DNA of 29,731 nt, from contig DATHRK010000029.1 of NCBI GenBank assembly GCA_035465395.1, positions 1-29,731 on the forward strand, written 5' to 3'. Of this stretch, positions 1-7,943 are shown in pieces. The notes beneath the pieces are model-generated. The model worked only from the letters and a program-made list of their open reading frames with translations. It had not been told where the DNA came from and ran no database searches. Each line of letters begins with the position of its first letter. Within the stretch, counting starts at the first letter, position 1. This DNA comes from DATHRK01 sp035465395. Lineage in GTDB: Bacteria; Gemmatimonadota; Gemmatimonadetes; Longimicrobiales; RSA9. A program made the position numbers and the translations under genes.

Positions 1-66
1 TTAAGCCCCGCTGCGCGGATGGTACTGCCCGGGCCACCGGGTGGGAGAGTACGTCGCCGCCGGCGC
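1..66 (+). rRNA. rrf: 5S ribosomal RNA, 3' end (partial)
   Basis: The first ~66 bases match the conserved 3' part of bacterial 5S rRNA: the GTTAAGCCC-like entry, the GCGC-GATGGTACTG loop E/helix IV region, and a GGTGGGAGAGTA element followed by GTCGCCGCC, which would pair with the missing 5' end. Only about the last half of the ~115-120 nt gene is present, because the 5' part lies outside the window. The exact 3' end is uncertain by a few bases. It implies that an rRNA operon ends here. Confidence 0.88.
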
Positions 67-94
67 CACACCGCAGGCCTCACCGCCTGCACAC

Positions 95-128
95 GCGAGC
101 CCGTCGCACCACAACGCGACGGGCTCGC
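95..128 (+). terminator. Putative rRNA operon terminator hairpin
   Basis: A perfect 13-bp inverted repeat (95-107 pairing with 116-128) with an 8-nt loop sits about 30 nt after the 5S rRNA end. The stem is very GC-rich. Only a short T run (TTT at 132-135) follows, so this is either a weak intrinsic terminator or a stabilising 3' structure. Its position directly after 5S makes termination of the rRNA transcript the likely role. Confidence 0.65.
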
Positions 129-266
129 CGCGTTTGCACGCCTCCCGCCCCCCGCCACCGCGCGGCCGCGTTGCCAACACGCCGTAGCCGCGGGCGACGG
201 CCCCGCCTAGATTGAAGGCCGACCACCACCCTCCGCACCGCGCCAACGCAGCCACCGAGCAACGAG

Positions 267-1694
267 ATGACCGACTCGACTGCGCCGGCCAGCGATCCGC
301 TCAAGGTCCTCATCATCGATGATGAAGAGGGCCTTGCCCGCAGCTGCGCACAGATCGCCCGTGCGGAGGGCCACGCGGTGCACGTCGCCTATCGCGCCGA
401 CGAAGGTCTGCGGCTGGCCCGTCAAGTGGCGCCCGACGTCATCCTCTGCGACGTCGTCCTACCGGACGCGAACGGCCTCGACGTGCTCCGGGCGAGCCGC
501 GAGCGCGACCCGGACGTGCTGGTGATCATGATCACGGGGTTCGCCACCGTCGACGCGAGCATGGAGGCGCTCAACCTCGGCGCCTACGACTACATCCCCA
601 AGCCGTTCACGGCGATGCAGCTCCGCATTCTCCTGGGAAGGGCCGCCGTCCAGGCCCGTCTCACGCGCGACAACCGCCGGCTCAGGGCACAGCTGCGTGG
701 CACGACCGACGACGAGCATCGCGGGATCGGCAAGTCGCCCGCGATGCTCGAGACCATGGAGCGGGTGCGCCGCGTCGCGGGGACCGAGGCGAGCGTCCTC
801 ATCAGCGGCGAGAGCGGAACCGGCAAGGAGCTGATCGCGCGGGCGATCCACGCACACAGCGGACGCTCGGGGCACGCGTTCGTCCCGGTCAACTGTGCCG
901 CGATGCCGTCCGACCTTCTCGAATCCGAGCTGTTCGGTCACGTCCGGGGCGCCTTCACCGGGGCACGCGAGGCCCGCATCGGGCTCATGGAATCGGCCGC
1001 CGGGGGCACGTTCTTCCTGGACGAGATCTGTGAGATGGGCCTGGAGCTGCAGGCGAAGCTCCTCCGCGCGCTCCAGGAGCGGCGTGTGCGTCCGGTCGGC
1101 GGACGCGAGGAGGTCGACCTCGACATCCGGGTCCTGGCGGCGACCAACCGGGATCCCGAGCGCGCCGTGCGCGAGGGCGACCTGCGCGAAGACCTGTATT
1201 TTCGTCTGAACGTCGTGCCCATCCGCGTGCCGCCGCTTCGCGAGAGGCCCGGCGACATCGAGTTGCTCGCCGCGCACTTCCTGCAGCGCTACTGCGCGCG
1301 CTACGGGCGCAGCCTCGCGCTCGACCGCTCGGCGGTGGAGGCCCTGCGGGCGCACGCGTGGCCGGGCAACGTGAGGGAGCTGCAGAACGTCATCGAGCGG
1401 GTGGTCTCGCTGGCGGCAGGAGATGGCGTCATCGATGCATCGGCGCTACCCGCCGAAGTGCGTTGGCGGGGGACCGTGCCGCTAGCCTCCGACCATGCGC
1501 TCGACGGCCCGCTGGGTCCGTATCACGCGGAGAAGGAAACGACCCTGGACCGCTTCGAGAGGGCGTACCTGAGCCGCCTCCTCGACGACCACGATGGCAA
1601 CGTGACGGCCGCCGCCCGCACGGCCGGCCTTTCGCGCCGCACCGTGCACCGCCTGCTCTCCAAGCACCGGCTCGACGCGCCGTCGCCGGGCTGA
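267..1694 (+). CDS. NtrC-family sigma-54-dependent response regulator
   Basis: This 475-aa transcriptional activator has the full NtrC architecture. The N-terminal receiver domain (about 13-125) has acidic residues D18/D19, phospho-acceptor D62 (in LCDVVLPD) and K112 (in YIPKPF). The AAA+ sigma-54 interaction domain carries Walker A GESGTGKE (181-188), the sigma-54 contact loop GAFTGA (228-233) and Walker B GGTFFLDEI (246-254). A Fis-type helix-turn-helix lies at about 435-468. Once phosphorylated, such proteins oligomerise and use ATP to open sigma-54 promoters. The ATG follows a weak GAG/ACGAG ribosome site. No partner histidine kinase lies beside it, as the upstream neighbour is the rRNA operon, so its signal and targets cannot be inferred. 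It converges with thiE across a 31-nt gap with no obvious terminator. Family assignment is very secure; the regulon is unknown. Confidence 0.95.
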   Translation: MTDSTAPASDPLKVLIIDDEEGLARSCAQIARAEGHAVHVAYRADEGLRLARQVAPDVILCDVVLPDANGLDVLRASRERDPDVLVIMITGFATVDASMEALNLGAYDYIPKPFTAMQLRILLGRAAVQARLTRDNRRLRAQLRGTTDDEHRGIGKSPAMLETMERVRRVAGTEASVLISGESGTGKELIARAIHAHSGRSGHAFVPVNCAAMPSDLLESELFGHVRGAFTGAREARIGLMESAAGGTFFLDEICEMGLELQAKLLRALQERRVRPVGGREEVDLDIRVLAATNRDPERAVREGDLREDLYFRLNVVPIRVPPLRERPGDIELLAAHFLQRYCARYGRSLALDRSAVEALRAHAWPGNVRELQNVIERVVSLAAGDGVIDASALPAEVRWRGTVPLASDHALDGPLGPYHAEKETTLDRFERAYLSRLLDDHDGNVTAAARTAGLSRRTVHRLLSKHRLDAPSPG

Positions 1695-1725
1695 CGCTCC
1701 GGGCGCACCAGAGGACGAGTACGGC

Positions 1726-2349
1726 TCAGCTCCGTGCCGCCAGCAGGCGCCGGACCGTATCGCCGGGGTCGGGAGACGCCATCACCGCGCGGATCACCGA
1801 GACGCCGGCCGCGCCCGCCGCGAGCACGTCGGCCGCGTTCTCGGGATCGACCCCGCCGATCCCCACCACCGGCACTGGACAGGCGTCCACCACCCGCGCC
1901 AGCGCTTGCAGCCCGAGCGGCTCCGCGGGGGCGTTCTGCTTGCTGGTGGTGCCGTACACGGGGCCGCAGCCGACGTAGTCCGCTCCCAGGGCCGCGGCGC
2001 GCGCGGCGGACGAAGGGTCGCGGGCCGACCAACCGATGAGGAACCCCGGCGGCGCGAGGGACCTGGCCCTGTCGGGCGGGAGGTCCTCGGGCCCTAGATG
2101 CACGCCGTGGGCGCCGCTGGCCAACGCGATGTCGAGGCGGTCGTTTACGAGCAGCCTGGCGCCGTGTGCCTCGCACAACTCCCGCAGCGCGACGGCGCGG
2201 CGCAGCAGGCCCGGGTCGTCGCTCGCCTTGTCGCGCAGCTGGATCACGGGGGCGCCCGCGAGTAGGCACTCCCTCACGACGTCTTCGATGGCACGGGGCG
2301 CCGCGATGCGATCGTCCGTGATGACGATCAGCCTGAGATCGGGCGTCAC
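1726..2349 (-). CDS. thiE: Thiamine-phosphate synthase
   Basis: The 207-aa protein joins HMP-pyrophosphate and the thiazole phosphate to make thiamine monophosphate in the cytosol. The TIM-barrel family landmarks are present in order: VIQLRDK, the LLVNDR...GVHLG segment, the ADYVGCGPVYGTTSKQ phosphate/Mg loop, and VPVVGIGGV near the C-terminus. Length fits the family (about 205-220 aa). The chosen GTG start overlaps the mltG stop as GTGA (2346-2349), and translation begins VTPDLRLIVITD, where ThiE proteins normally start. The same frame stays open far upstream through mltG, but that part is only a shadow. It is the last gene of the minus-strand ligA operon. No TPP riboswitch is visible, as expected for a distal gene expressed with its operon, and no other thi genes are nearby. 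Confidence 0.93.
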   Translation of the reverse strand: MTPDLRLIVITDDRIAAPRAIEDVVRECLLAGAPVIQLRDKASDDPGLLRRAVALRELCEAHGARLLVNDRLDIALASGAHGVHLGPEDLPPDRARSLAPPGFLIGWSARDPSSAARAAALGADYVGCGPVYGTTSKQNAPAEPLGLQALARVVDACPVPVVGIGGVDPENAADVLAAGAAGVSVIRAVMASPDPGDTVRRLLAARS

Positions 2350-3344
2350 GAGCTCCCGCGAATTTCCCGGATCGCGCGGTTGTGCTCGGCCAGCGTCCGT
2401 GTGAAGACGTGCGAGCCGTCCGGGCGCGCCACGAAGTACAGATACGGCACATCGGCCGGCCGGAGGGCCGCGTCGATCGCGGCCTCGCTGGGCGAACCGA
2501 TGGGGCCGGGGGGCAGGCCGGGGTGACGGTAGGTGTTGTAGGGGTTGTCCGCGACGGAGTCGATGTGCGCGTTCAGCAGGCGCTCCCGCCAGGCTCCACC
2601 GAGCGCGTACTGCACGGTGGGGTCTGCCTGCAGGGCCATGCCGATGCGGAGGCGGTTCCGGTACACCGCGGCGATCGTCTCGAGCTCGTCGCGGCGCCTC
2701 GCCTCGCGCTCGACGATGGACGCCAGCGTCGTGGCCTCCCTGCGGTCCAGGCCCGCCGCCGCGGCCGCCGAATCGCGCTCGGCGGTCCACACCCGGCGGT
2801 AGCGGGCGACCGCGAGCTCGATGGCCTCCTCTGGGCCGGCCTCGACCGGCAGGCGGTAGGTCGCGGGATAGAGGTAGCCCTCCAGCGTGGGCCCCGGGAC
2901 GCCCCAGCGCTCCGCGGCGCCGTCGGCGGTGAGGAGCGCGAGCACGGAGTCGACCTCGACCGGGCCGAGCGGGGCGAGCAGCTCCGCGATGCGGGCCAGG
3001 TCCCAGCCCTCCGGAATCACGAACGAGTCCATCACGACGTCGCCCGTGGTGAGCTTGTGCAGGACCGAGTCCCAGCCGGTGGATCGCCGGAACTCGTAGG
3101 TGCCGGGCTTCACCCGCTCCGCGTCGCCCGTGGCGCGCCCGTAGATGCGCAGCAGGCCGGGCGCGCGGACCATGCCCCTGGCCTCCAGCGAGTCCACCGC
3201 GGTGGCGAACGACGAGCCGGGGGGGATGAAGACACGCTCCGGCTCGCCCGTCCCGGCTCCCGAGCAGCCCGTCATGAGGGCAAGGACGGGCAGCGCGTGA
3301 CGCGCCGCCCGCCAGTTCCACAGCCCCGCGCCGCCTCGCCTCAC
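2346..3344 (-). CDS. mltG: Endolytic transglycosylase MltG-like, probable lipoprotein
   Basis: The 332-aa YceG/MltG-family protein cleaves nascent peptidoglycan strands and acts as a terminase of glycan synthesis. The catalytic Glu is in ASIVEREAR (E212). The family signatures LQADPTVQYAL, NPYNTYRHPGLPPGPI and SEAAIDAAL follow, and a LysM-like region spans about 35-105. The GTG start is set by a 4-nt GTGA overlap with the ruvX stop, so translation is probably coupled. Most MltG proteins have an N-terminal membrane helix. Here there is a short basic, hydrophobic leader ending in LMTGC (C27), which reads as a lipobox, so lipid anchoring is likely (inference). ruvX and mltG are commonly neighbours in bacteria, which supports the call. 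Confidence 0.93.
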   Translation of the reverse strand: MRRGGAGLWNWRAARHALPVLALMTGCSGAGTGEPERVFIPPGSSFATAVDSLEARGMVRAPGLLRIYGRATGDAERVKPGTYEFRRSTGWDSVLHKLTTGDVVMDSFVIPEGWDLARIAELLAPLGPVEVDSVLALLTADGAAERWGVPGPTLEGYLYPATYRLPVEAGPEEAIELAVARYRRVWTAERDSAAAAAGLDRREATTLASIVEREARRRDELETIAAVYRNRLRIGMALQADPTVQYALGGAWRERLLNAHIDSVADNPYNTYRHPGLPPGPIGSPSEAAIDAALRPADVPYLYFVARPDGSHVFTRTLAEHNRAIREIRGSS

Positions 3345-3841
3345 CCGTCGCTCCGTTCTGCCAGGAATCGCTGCAAGATGATCATCGCCGCCGCCGCGTC
3401 GATGCGCTCCTTTTGCTCGCGCTTCGCGCGCGGCAGGCCCGAGGCTCGCACGGCGCGTTCCGCCTCGACCGATGTCAGGCGCTCGTCGACCCAGTGGAGC
3501 GTCAGGCCCGTGCGGCGCGCGAGCCGTTCCCCGAACGACCGCACCTCGCGCGTCCATTCGCTTTCGCCGCCGTCCATCGTGAGGGGCAGTCCGACGGCGA
3601 GGGCCGTTGCGTGCCGTTCGCGCGCGATCTGGGTGATCTTCGCGACGGGCGGGCGCTGCCCACGGCGGCGCCGAAGGACCGGGAGCGGCGTGGGGATGGT
3701 GCCGGTCGGGTCGCTGATCGCGAGCCCCACGCGTCGCTCGCCGTAATCGACCGCGAGCACCCGGCCGAGGTCATCTTCGGTCCGACCGCACCCGGCGCCC
3801 TCCGCCGGCCCGGGCACCGCGCCGGGGGGAGATTCGTCCAC
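3341..3841 (-). CDS. ruvX: Putative pre-16S rRNA nuclease / Holliday junction resolvase-like YqgF
   Basis: This RNase H-fold protein of the YqgF/RuvX family is implicated in 5'-end maturation of 16S rRNA. It shows the first catalytic Asp in LAVDYGERRVGLA, the VGLPLTMDG segment, the WVDERLTSVEAE motif and the C-terminal ERIDAAAAMIILQ with the last acidic residue. The start is uncertain. GTG at 3841, 8 nt after the V4R gene stop, gives 166 aa with a 27-residue Pro/Gly-rich leader. GTG codons at 3817 or 3760 give 158 or 139 aa. The 3760 start matches the usual length (about 138-150 aa) but begins almost inside beta strand 1, so I prefer an upstream start. The 3' end overlaps mltG by GTGA. Confidence 0.88.
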   Translation of the reverse strand: MDESPPGAVPGPAEGAGCGRTEDDLGRVLAVDYGERRVGLAISDPTGTIPTPLPVLRRRRGQRPPVAKITQIARERHATALAVGLPLTMDGGESEWTREVRSFGERLARRTGLTLHWVDERLTSVEAERAVRASGLPRAKREQKERIDAAAAMIILQRFLAERSDG

Positions 3842-3849
3842 GACCCGTC

Positions 3850-4383
3850 TCAGCCCAGGCGCTCCAGCGCGGCGTCCGGATCGGCTCCCGAAAGCAGCGC
3901 GGCGTGCACGCTGGCGATGGCGTGGCGCCCGCCGAAGAGGAAGCGACATTCCGGGTCCCCCTGGGAGCGGCACGTCACCTCGAGCACCGCGACCGGCCCG
4001 GCGTCGACGCCCGCCAGCAGCCCCGCGATCAACCCCGCCGAGAGGAAGCAGTCGGGGCGGTTGACGCCTTCGGTGACCTCGGCGCCGTTCGCGGTCGCGA
4101 GCTCCGCGGCGCCCTCGTGCCGGGCCCGGTAGACGAAATCTCCCCAGCCGCGGTCGCGCAGCGCGTCCAGCGCCCGTCGCCAGAATCTCGAAGGCGGCAG
4201 GGACGCGGGATCCTCCTTTTCGGCCAGCAGAGCATAGAGCCCGCGGCCGACGTCGATGCCCGCGCGCTGGAGGAGTCGAGCCGCCTGCTCCGGGCCCGAG
4301 GCCTTCTGCACCGCCGCTCGCAGCGCCGCGAGGCCCGCGACGGGCAGTCGCACCTCCCGTCCCTTGTTCTGCCTACCCGTCAT
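3850..4383 (-). CDS. V4R-domain protein of unknown function
   Basis: This 177-aa soluble protein has a C-terminal half resembling the V4R (4-vinyl reductase) small-molecule-binding domain, with the diagnostic pattern GPVAVLEVTCRSQGDPEC followed by RFLF. Cysteines C112, C138 and C146 are candidate metal or ligand contacts. The N-terminal half (about 15-85) is helical and not recognised. V4R domains act as sensors or as structural parts of enzymes and transport complexes, so the substrate cannot be told. The ATG at 4383 lies inside the end of ligA (11-nt overlap) with GGAAGG about 6 nt upstream. A GTG at 4353 is an alternative start. It sits between ligA and ruvX in a coupled operon that begins with a diguanylate cyclase. 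A sensory or scaffold role is a guess. Confidence 0.8.
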   Translation of the reverse strand: MTGRQNKGREVRLPVAGLAALRAAVQKASGPEQAARLLQRAGIDVGRGLYALLAEKEDPASLPPSRFWRRALDALRDRGWGDFVYRARHEGAAELATANGAEVTEGVNRPDCFLSAGLIAGLLAGVDAGPVAVLEVTCRSQGDPECRFLFGGRHAIASVHAALLSGADPDAALERLG

Positions 4384-6517
4384 CTGCGCCTTCCGCGCTG
4401 TGGCCGCCCTCGGCGTCGACCGGCTCGTCCCCTGCCGCTTCCGCCTCCGCGTCGCCCCTCCGGAGCAGCTCGGCTTCGGTCCATTCCGACACCCCGAGAG
4501 CTCGCGCGCGTTCCAGCTTGGAGCCGGCGTTGTCGCCGACCACGAGCACGTCGGTCGTGCCCGAGACGCTCCCCGCCACCCTGCCGCCACGCGCCTCGAT
4601 GTAGCGTTTGGCGTCGCTGCGGCTCATGTCCGGCAGCGTTCCGGTGATGACGAAGGTGAGGCCTTCCCAGGGACGGTGTCCGGAGCGCTCCACGGGCTCG
4701 GTGAGGCGGACTCCGTGGGCGCGCAGGCGCTCGATCCGGTCGCGGTTGTCCTGACGGGCGAAGTAGTCGGCGACGGCGTCGGCCATCACCCCGCCGACGC
4801 CGTGGATGGCAGCGAGGGTCTCGCGGTCGGCCTGCATCAGGGTGTCCAGGTCACCGAACCTGCGCGCCAGGATGCGGGCCGCGACGTCACCGACGTGACG
4901 GATGCCCAGCGCGACCAGCAGGCGCGACAGGGGAAGGTCCTTGCTGGCCTCGATGGCCTCCAGGAGCTTGGTCGCGGAGACCTCGGCGAACCCCTCGAGC
5001 GAGGTCAGGTCCTCCAGCGTCAGCTCGTAGAGGTCCGCCGGATCGCCCACGAGGTCCTCGGCGAGCAGCTGGCGAACGGTGCGCTCCCCCAGCCCGCGGA
5101 TGTCCAGCGCGCCGCGCGAAGCGTAGTGCACGAGCGTCCAGAAGAGCCGCTCGGGACAGGCCGCGTTGGGGCAGTACACGGCGACTTCGCCTTCGGGCCT
5201 TTCGACCGGCGTATCGCAGAAGGGACAGCGCTCGGGAACCTCGAAGCGCGGGAGCTCCCGCGTGCGCCGGTCCACCAGGGCTTCGACGACCTGCGGGATC
5301 ACCTCCCCGGCCCGCTTCACGACCACGTAGTCGCCCTCGCGGAAGTCCTTGCGTGCCACTTCGTCGAAGTTGTGCAGCGTCGCCATCTTCACCGTCACCC
5401 CGCCGACCTCCACCGGCGCCAGCCGCGCGAAGGGGTTCAACGTCCCCGTCCGCCCGACGTTGATCGCGATCTCTTCGAGGCGCGTGACGGCGACCTCGGG
5501 CGCGAACTTGTAGGCGATCGCCCAACGCGGCTCGCGATCTCCGCGGACGCCGAGTTCCTCCCAGAGCGAACGATCGTCCAGCTTGACCACGACGCCGTCG
5601 ATGCCGTAGCCGAGCTCCTCGCGACGCGCCTCCACCGAAGCGGCGAACTCGTGGGCTTCGGCGAGGGTGTCGCAACGGGCGCGGTCGGGGTTCACGGGGA
5701 TGCCGAGCGCGATGAGCAACTCAAGCGTCTCCCATTGCGTGGCGCACGGGTGCTCGGCGCCGGTGGCGGGGTCCGGGACGAGCTGGAAGCCGTAGAAGCC
5801 GAGCGGCCGCCCCGCGGTCAGCCGTGGATCGAGCTGGCGGAGGCTGCCTGCCGCGGCGTTCCTCGGATTCGCCAGGGTCGGCTGCTCGCGTCGCTCGCGG
5901 TAGGCGTTCAACGCTTCGAATTCGCGCAACGGCATGTACACCTCGCCACGCACCTCGAAGCGGGACGGGAGCGCCGCGTCGACGTCGGCCAGGCGGAGCG
6001 GCACGTCGCGGATCGTGCGCAGGTTGTGCGTGACGTCCTCGCCGACCTGCCCGTTGCCCCGGGTCGCGCCGCGCACCAGCGCGCCGTCCTCGTAGAGCAG
6101 CGCCACCGCCGCGCCGTCGATCTTCATCTCTGCCACGAAGGGGCCGTCCGCGGCCTCGGAGGCGATGCGGGCGTTGCGCTCCTGCCACTCGAACAGCTCG
6201 GCCGCGTCGAAGGCGTTGGCCAGCGACAGCATCGGGCTCACGTGCCGCACCTTGGTGAGCGAGGACGCCGGCTCCGCGCCCACCCGAACCGTGGGGGAGT
6301 CGGCGGTGCGAAGCGCGGGATGTTCTTCTTCCAGGGCGACCAGCTCGCGGTAGAGCTCGTCGTACTCGGCGTCCGTGAGCGACGGCGCGTCGTCGAGGTA
6401 GTACTCGCGAGCGGCGCGGTCGATGATCTCGCGGAGGGTCGCCGCCCGCTCCGCCGGATCCGCCCCCTCGTCCGTCCCGGCGAGCGAGGCGATGCGGCCG
6501 GCGGACTTTCCCGTCAC
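4373..6517 (-). CDS. ligA: NAD-dependent DNA ligase
   Basis: The 714-aa enzyme seals nicks during replication and repair using NAD+. The full LigA architecture is visible: NAD-binding Ia domain (about 25-90, EYDELYREL), adenylation domain with nucleophile K132 in EMKIDG, OB fold (about 340-415), a Cys4 zinc finger (C431, C434, C449, C454), helix-hairpin-helix repeats (about 475-600) and a BRCT domain (about 616-690). A Glu/Ala/Asp-rich tail follows. Length is slightly above the usual ~670 aa. The GTG start overlaps the upstream GGDEF gene stop by 4 nt (GTGA). In the adenylation domain the usual TRGDG reads TRGNG (N155), a small deviation that may be lineage-specific. Clearly the essential replicative ligase. 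Confidence 0.97.
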   Translation of the reverse strand: MTGKSAGRIASLAGTDEGADPAERAATLREIIDRAAREYYLDDAPSLTDAEYDELYRELVALEEEHPALRTADSPTVRVGAEPASSLTKVRHVSPMLSLANAFDAAELFEWQERNARIASEAADGPFVAEMKIDGAAVALLYEDGALVRGATRGNGQVGEDVTHNLRTIRDVPLRLADVDAALPSRFEVRGEVYMPLREFEALNAYRERREQPTLANPRNAAAGSLRQLDPRLTAGRPLGFYGFQLVPDPATGAEHPCATQWETLELLIALGIPVNPDRARCDTLAEAHEFAASVEARREELGYGIDGVVVKLDDRSLWEELGVRGDREPRWAIAYKFAPEVAVTRLEEIAINVGRTGTLNPFARLAPVEVGGVTVKMATLHNFDEVARKDFREGDYVVVKRAGEVIPQVVEALVDRRTRELPRFEVPERCPFCDTPVERPEGEVAVYCPNAACPERLFWTLVHYASRGALDIRGLGERTVRQLLAEDLVGDPADLYELTLEDLTSLEGFAEVSATKLLEAIEASKDLPLSRLLVALGIRHVGDVAARILARRFGDLDTLMQADRETLAAIHGVGGVMADAVADYFARQDNRDRIERLRAHGVRLTEPVERSGHRPWEGLTFVITGTLPDMSRSDAKRYIEARGGRVAGSVSGTTDVLVVGDNAGSKLERARALGVSEWTEAELLRRGDAEAEAAGDEPVDAEGGHSAEGADDG

Positions 6518-7488
6518 GCGTGCGCCGGCTGGTCGACGAGCTCGGTCGCCCGGACGATCTTGTTGCGCCCGCCCTCCTTCGCCGCGTACAGGGCGCGGTC
6601 CGCGATCTCGATCAGTCCGCGCGAGTCGTTGACGCGTCGTGACGGCCAGCTCGCGACGCCTCCCGACACGGTCATGCGGATCGTGCGGTCGTCGCCGATG
6701 TCGAACTCGGCGTTCTGGACGGCGGTGCGGACGCGCTCCGCGAACGTCGCGGCGTCGTGAAGCTCGGTACCGGGCAGCACCGCGATGAACTCCTCGCCGC
6801 CGTATCGTCCCAGGACGTCCACTTCGCGGGCCGTCTCCCGCAGGATCGCCGACAGCCTCCGCAGCACCGCGTCCCCGGCCTGGTGGCCGTGCGTGTCGTT
6901 GACGGACTTGAACCGGTCGAGGTCGAACATGGCCACCGACACCGGCTCGTGGGTGCGCATGCTACGGTCGAACTCGTGCACCAGCACTTCGTGGACGTGC
7001 CGGTGGTTGAACAGCCCCGTGAGCCCGTCGCTGATGCTGAGCTGCTCGAGCTTCCTGTTCGACGCTTCGAGCTGGTCCTGGAGCTTCTTGATGCGGAGCA
7101 TCGACCGCACGCGCGCCTCGAGCTCCGGGAAGTTGATCGGCTTGGTGAGGTAGTCGTCGGCGCCGGCATCCAGGCCGGTGACCTTGTCCTGCGTCGAGTC
7201 CCGCGCGGTGACCAGAATGATGGGGACGTAGGACGCGCTTTCGTCGGCGCGGATCCGGCGCGCGACTTCGTAGCCGTCGATGCCGGGCAGCATGACGTCC
7301 AGGAGCACGAGATCGGGCGGATGTTCGGCGAACGCCGTCAGCGCGTCGTCCCCGGTCGCCACCGTGTCCACCTCGTAGCCCAGGAACTCCAGGCGCGTGG
7401 ACACGATGTCCAGGTTGTCGGGGTTGTCATCGACCAGCAGGATGCGCCCCTGCGGGTCTCCCTCGCTGCGGCCCGGCCGCTCGGTCAT
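6514..7488 (-). CDS. Response regulator with REC and GGDEF domains (diguanylate cyclase)
   Basis: This 324-aa protein makes the second messenger c-di-GMP from two GTP. The receiver domain (about 14-130) has D20/D21, phospho-acceptor D64 (LLDVMLPG) and K116 (LTKPI). A short coiled linker (about 132-152) leads to a GGDEF domain with active-site GGEEF (230-234) and an intact inhibitory I-site REVD (221-224), exactly five residues before the signature. Catalytic activity with product feedback inhibition is therefore expected. The ATG at 7488 has GGAG 7 nt upstream; a longer open frame upstream is not needed. It is the first gene of the operon leading to ligA and overlaps it by GTGA. No cognate kinase lies in the window. 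Phosphorylation-dependent dimerisation, as in PleD/WspR, is inferred from the domain order. Confidence 0.95.
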   Translation of the reverse strand: MTERPGRSEGDPQGRILLVDDNPDNLDIVSTRLEFLGYEVDTVATGDDALTAFAEHPPDLVLLDVMLPGIDGYEVARRIRADESASYVPIILVTARDSTQDKVTGLDAGADDYLTKPINFPELEARVRSMLRIKKLQDQLEASNRKLEQLSISDGLTGLFNHRHVHEVLVHEFDRSMRTHEPVSVAMFDLDRFKSVNDTHGHQAGDAVLRRLSAILRETAREVDVLGRYGGEEFIAVLPGTELHDAATFAERVRTAVQNAEFDIGDDRTIRMTVSGGVASWPSRRVNDSRGLIEIADRALYAAKEGGRNKIVRATELVDQPAHA

Positions 7489-7645
7489 TCGGTTCTCCGT
7501 GTGAACTCCGCGCCCGTTCCGGCCGATGGGCCGGGAGTGGCGATCTCGTCTCCGGGCGTGCAGAATGGCAATGCCGTTCGAGCCGTGGCAAGACGCAGGA
7601 GCCGGGCCGCGGGATGGCACGCACCCACGAGCATCCAGGACTTCC

Positions 7646-7876
7646 ATGCCATACGAAGAAGAGGCACGCGCGTTCAACGTTCTTTCCGGTCTCGCGCTGG
7701 GCATCGCGCTCGGCGCGAGCGTCGGCCTGCTGTTGGCGCTGGACCGCCGCCCCAGCACCGCCGAGCGGCTCCGCCGCGGCGTCGGCGACATCGGGGAGAG
7801 CGCCGAACGGCGGCTCAAGAGCTGGTCCAACGGGGCCTCGTCGCGGCTCTCGACGCTGGCCGCCGCGGCCCGCTGA
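7646..7876 (+). CDS. Small YtxH-like membrane protein
   Basis: The 76-aa protein has a short acidic N-terminus, one glycine/alanine-rich membrane segment (about 13-32, GLALGIALGASVGLLLAL), then an amphipathic, charged cytosolic stretch with ERL, GDIGESAERRLKSW. This layout is that of YtxH-like proteins, which are small single-span proteins of unknown function often linked to stress. The ATG has AGGA 5 nt upstream. It is divergent from the diguanylate cyclase gene (157-nt shared upstream region) and lies 67 nt before the nucleoside phosphorylase gene. Coding is likely because composition and start signal are sensible; the function is not known. Confidence 0.7.
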   Translation: MPYEEEARAFNVLSGLALGIALGASVGLLLALDRRPSTAERLRRGVGDIGESAERRLKSWSNGASSRLSTLAAAAR

Positions 7877-7943
7877 CCGGTTGCCCGGAGCGCCGCGCGC
7901 AGCCGCGCAGGCGCCGCCACTCCGCGACCGCCTCGCCTCTCGC

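Noticed and set aside
130..266. A sigma-54 or sigma-70 promoter before the NtrC-type regulator
   Set aside because: TTGCCA (171) and TAGATT (208) are 31 nt apart, far from the usual 17, and no -24/-12 GG-GC pair is seen.
4256..6760. An 834-codon frame antisense to ligA
   Set aside because: LigA on the other strand has every expected domain. The antisense product is low-complexity, rich in Arg/His/Val/Gly, with no family likeness.
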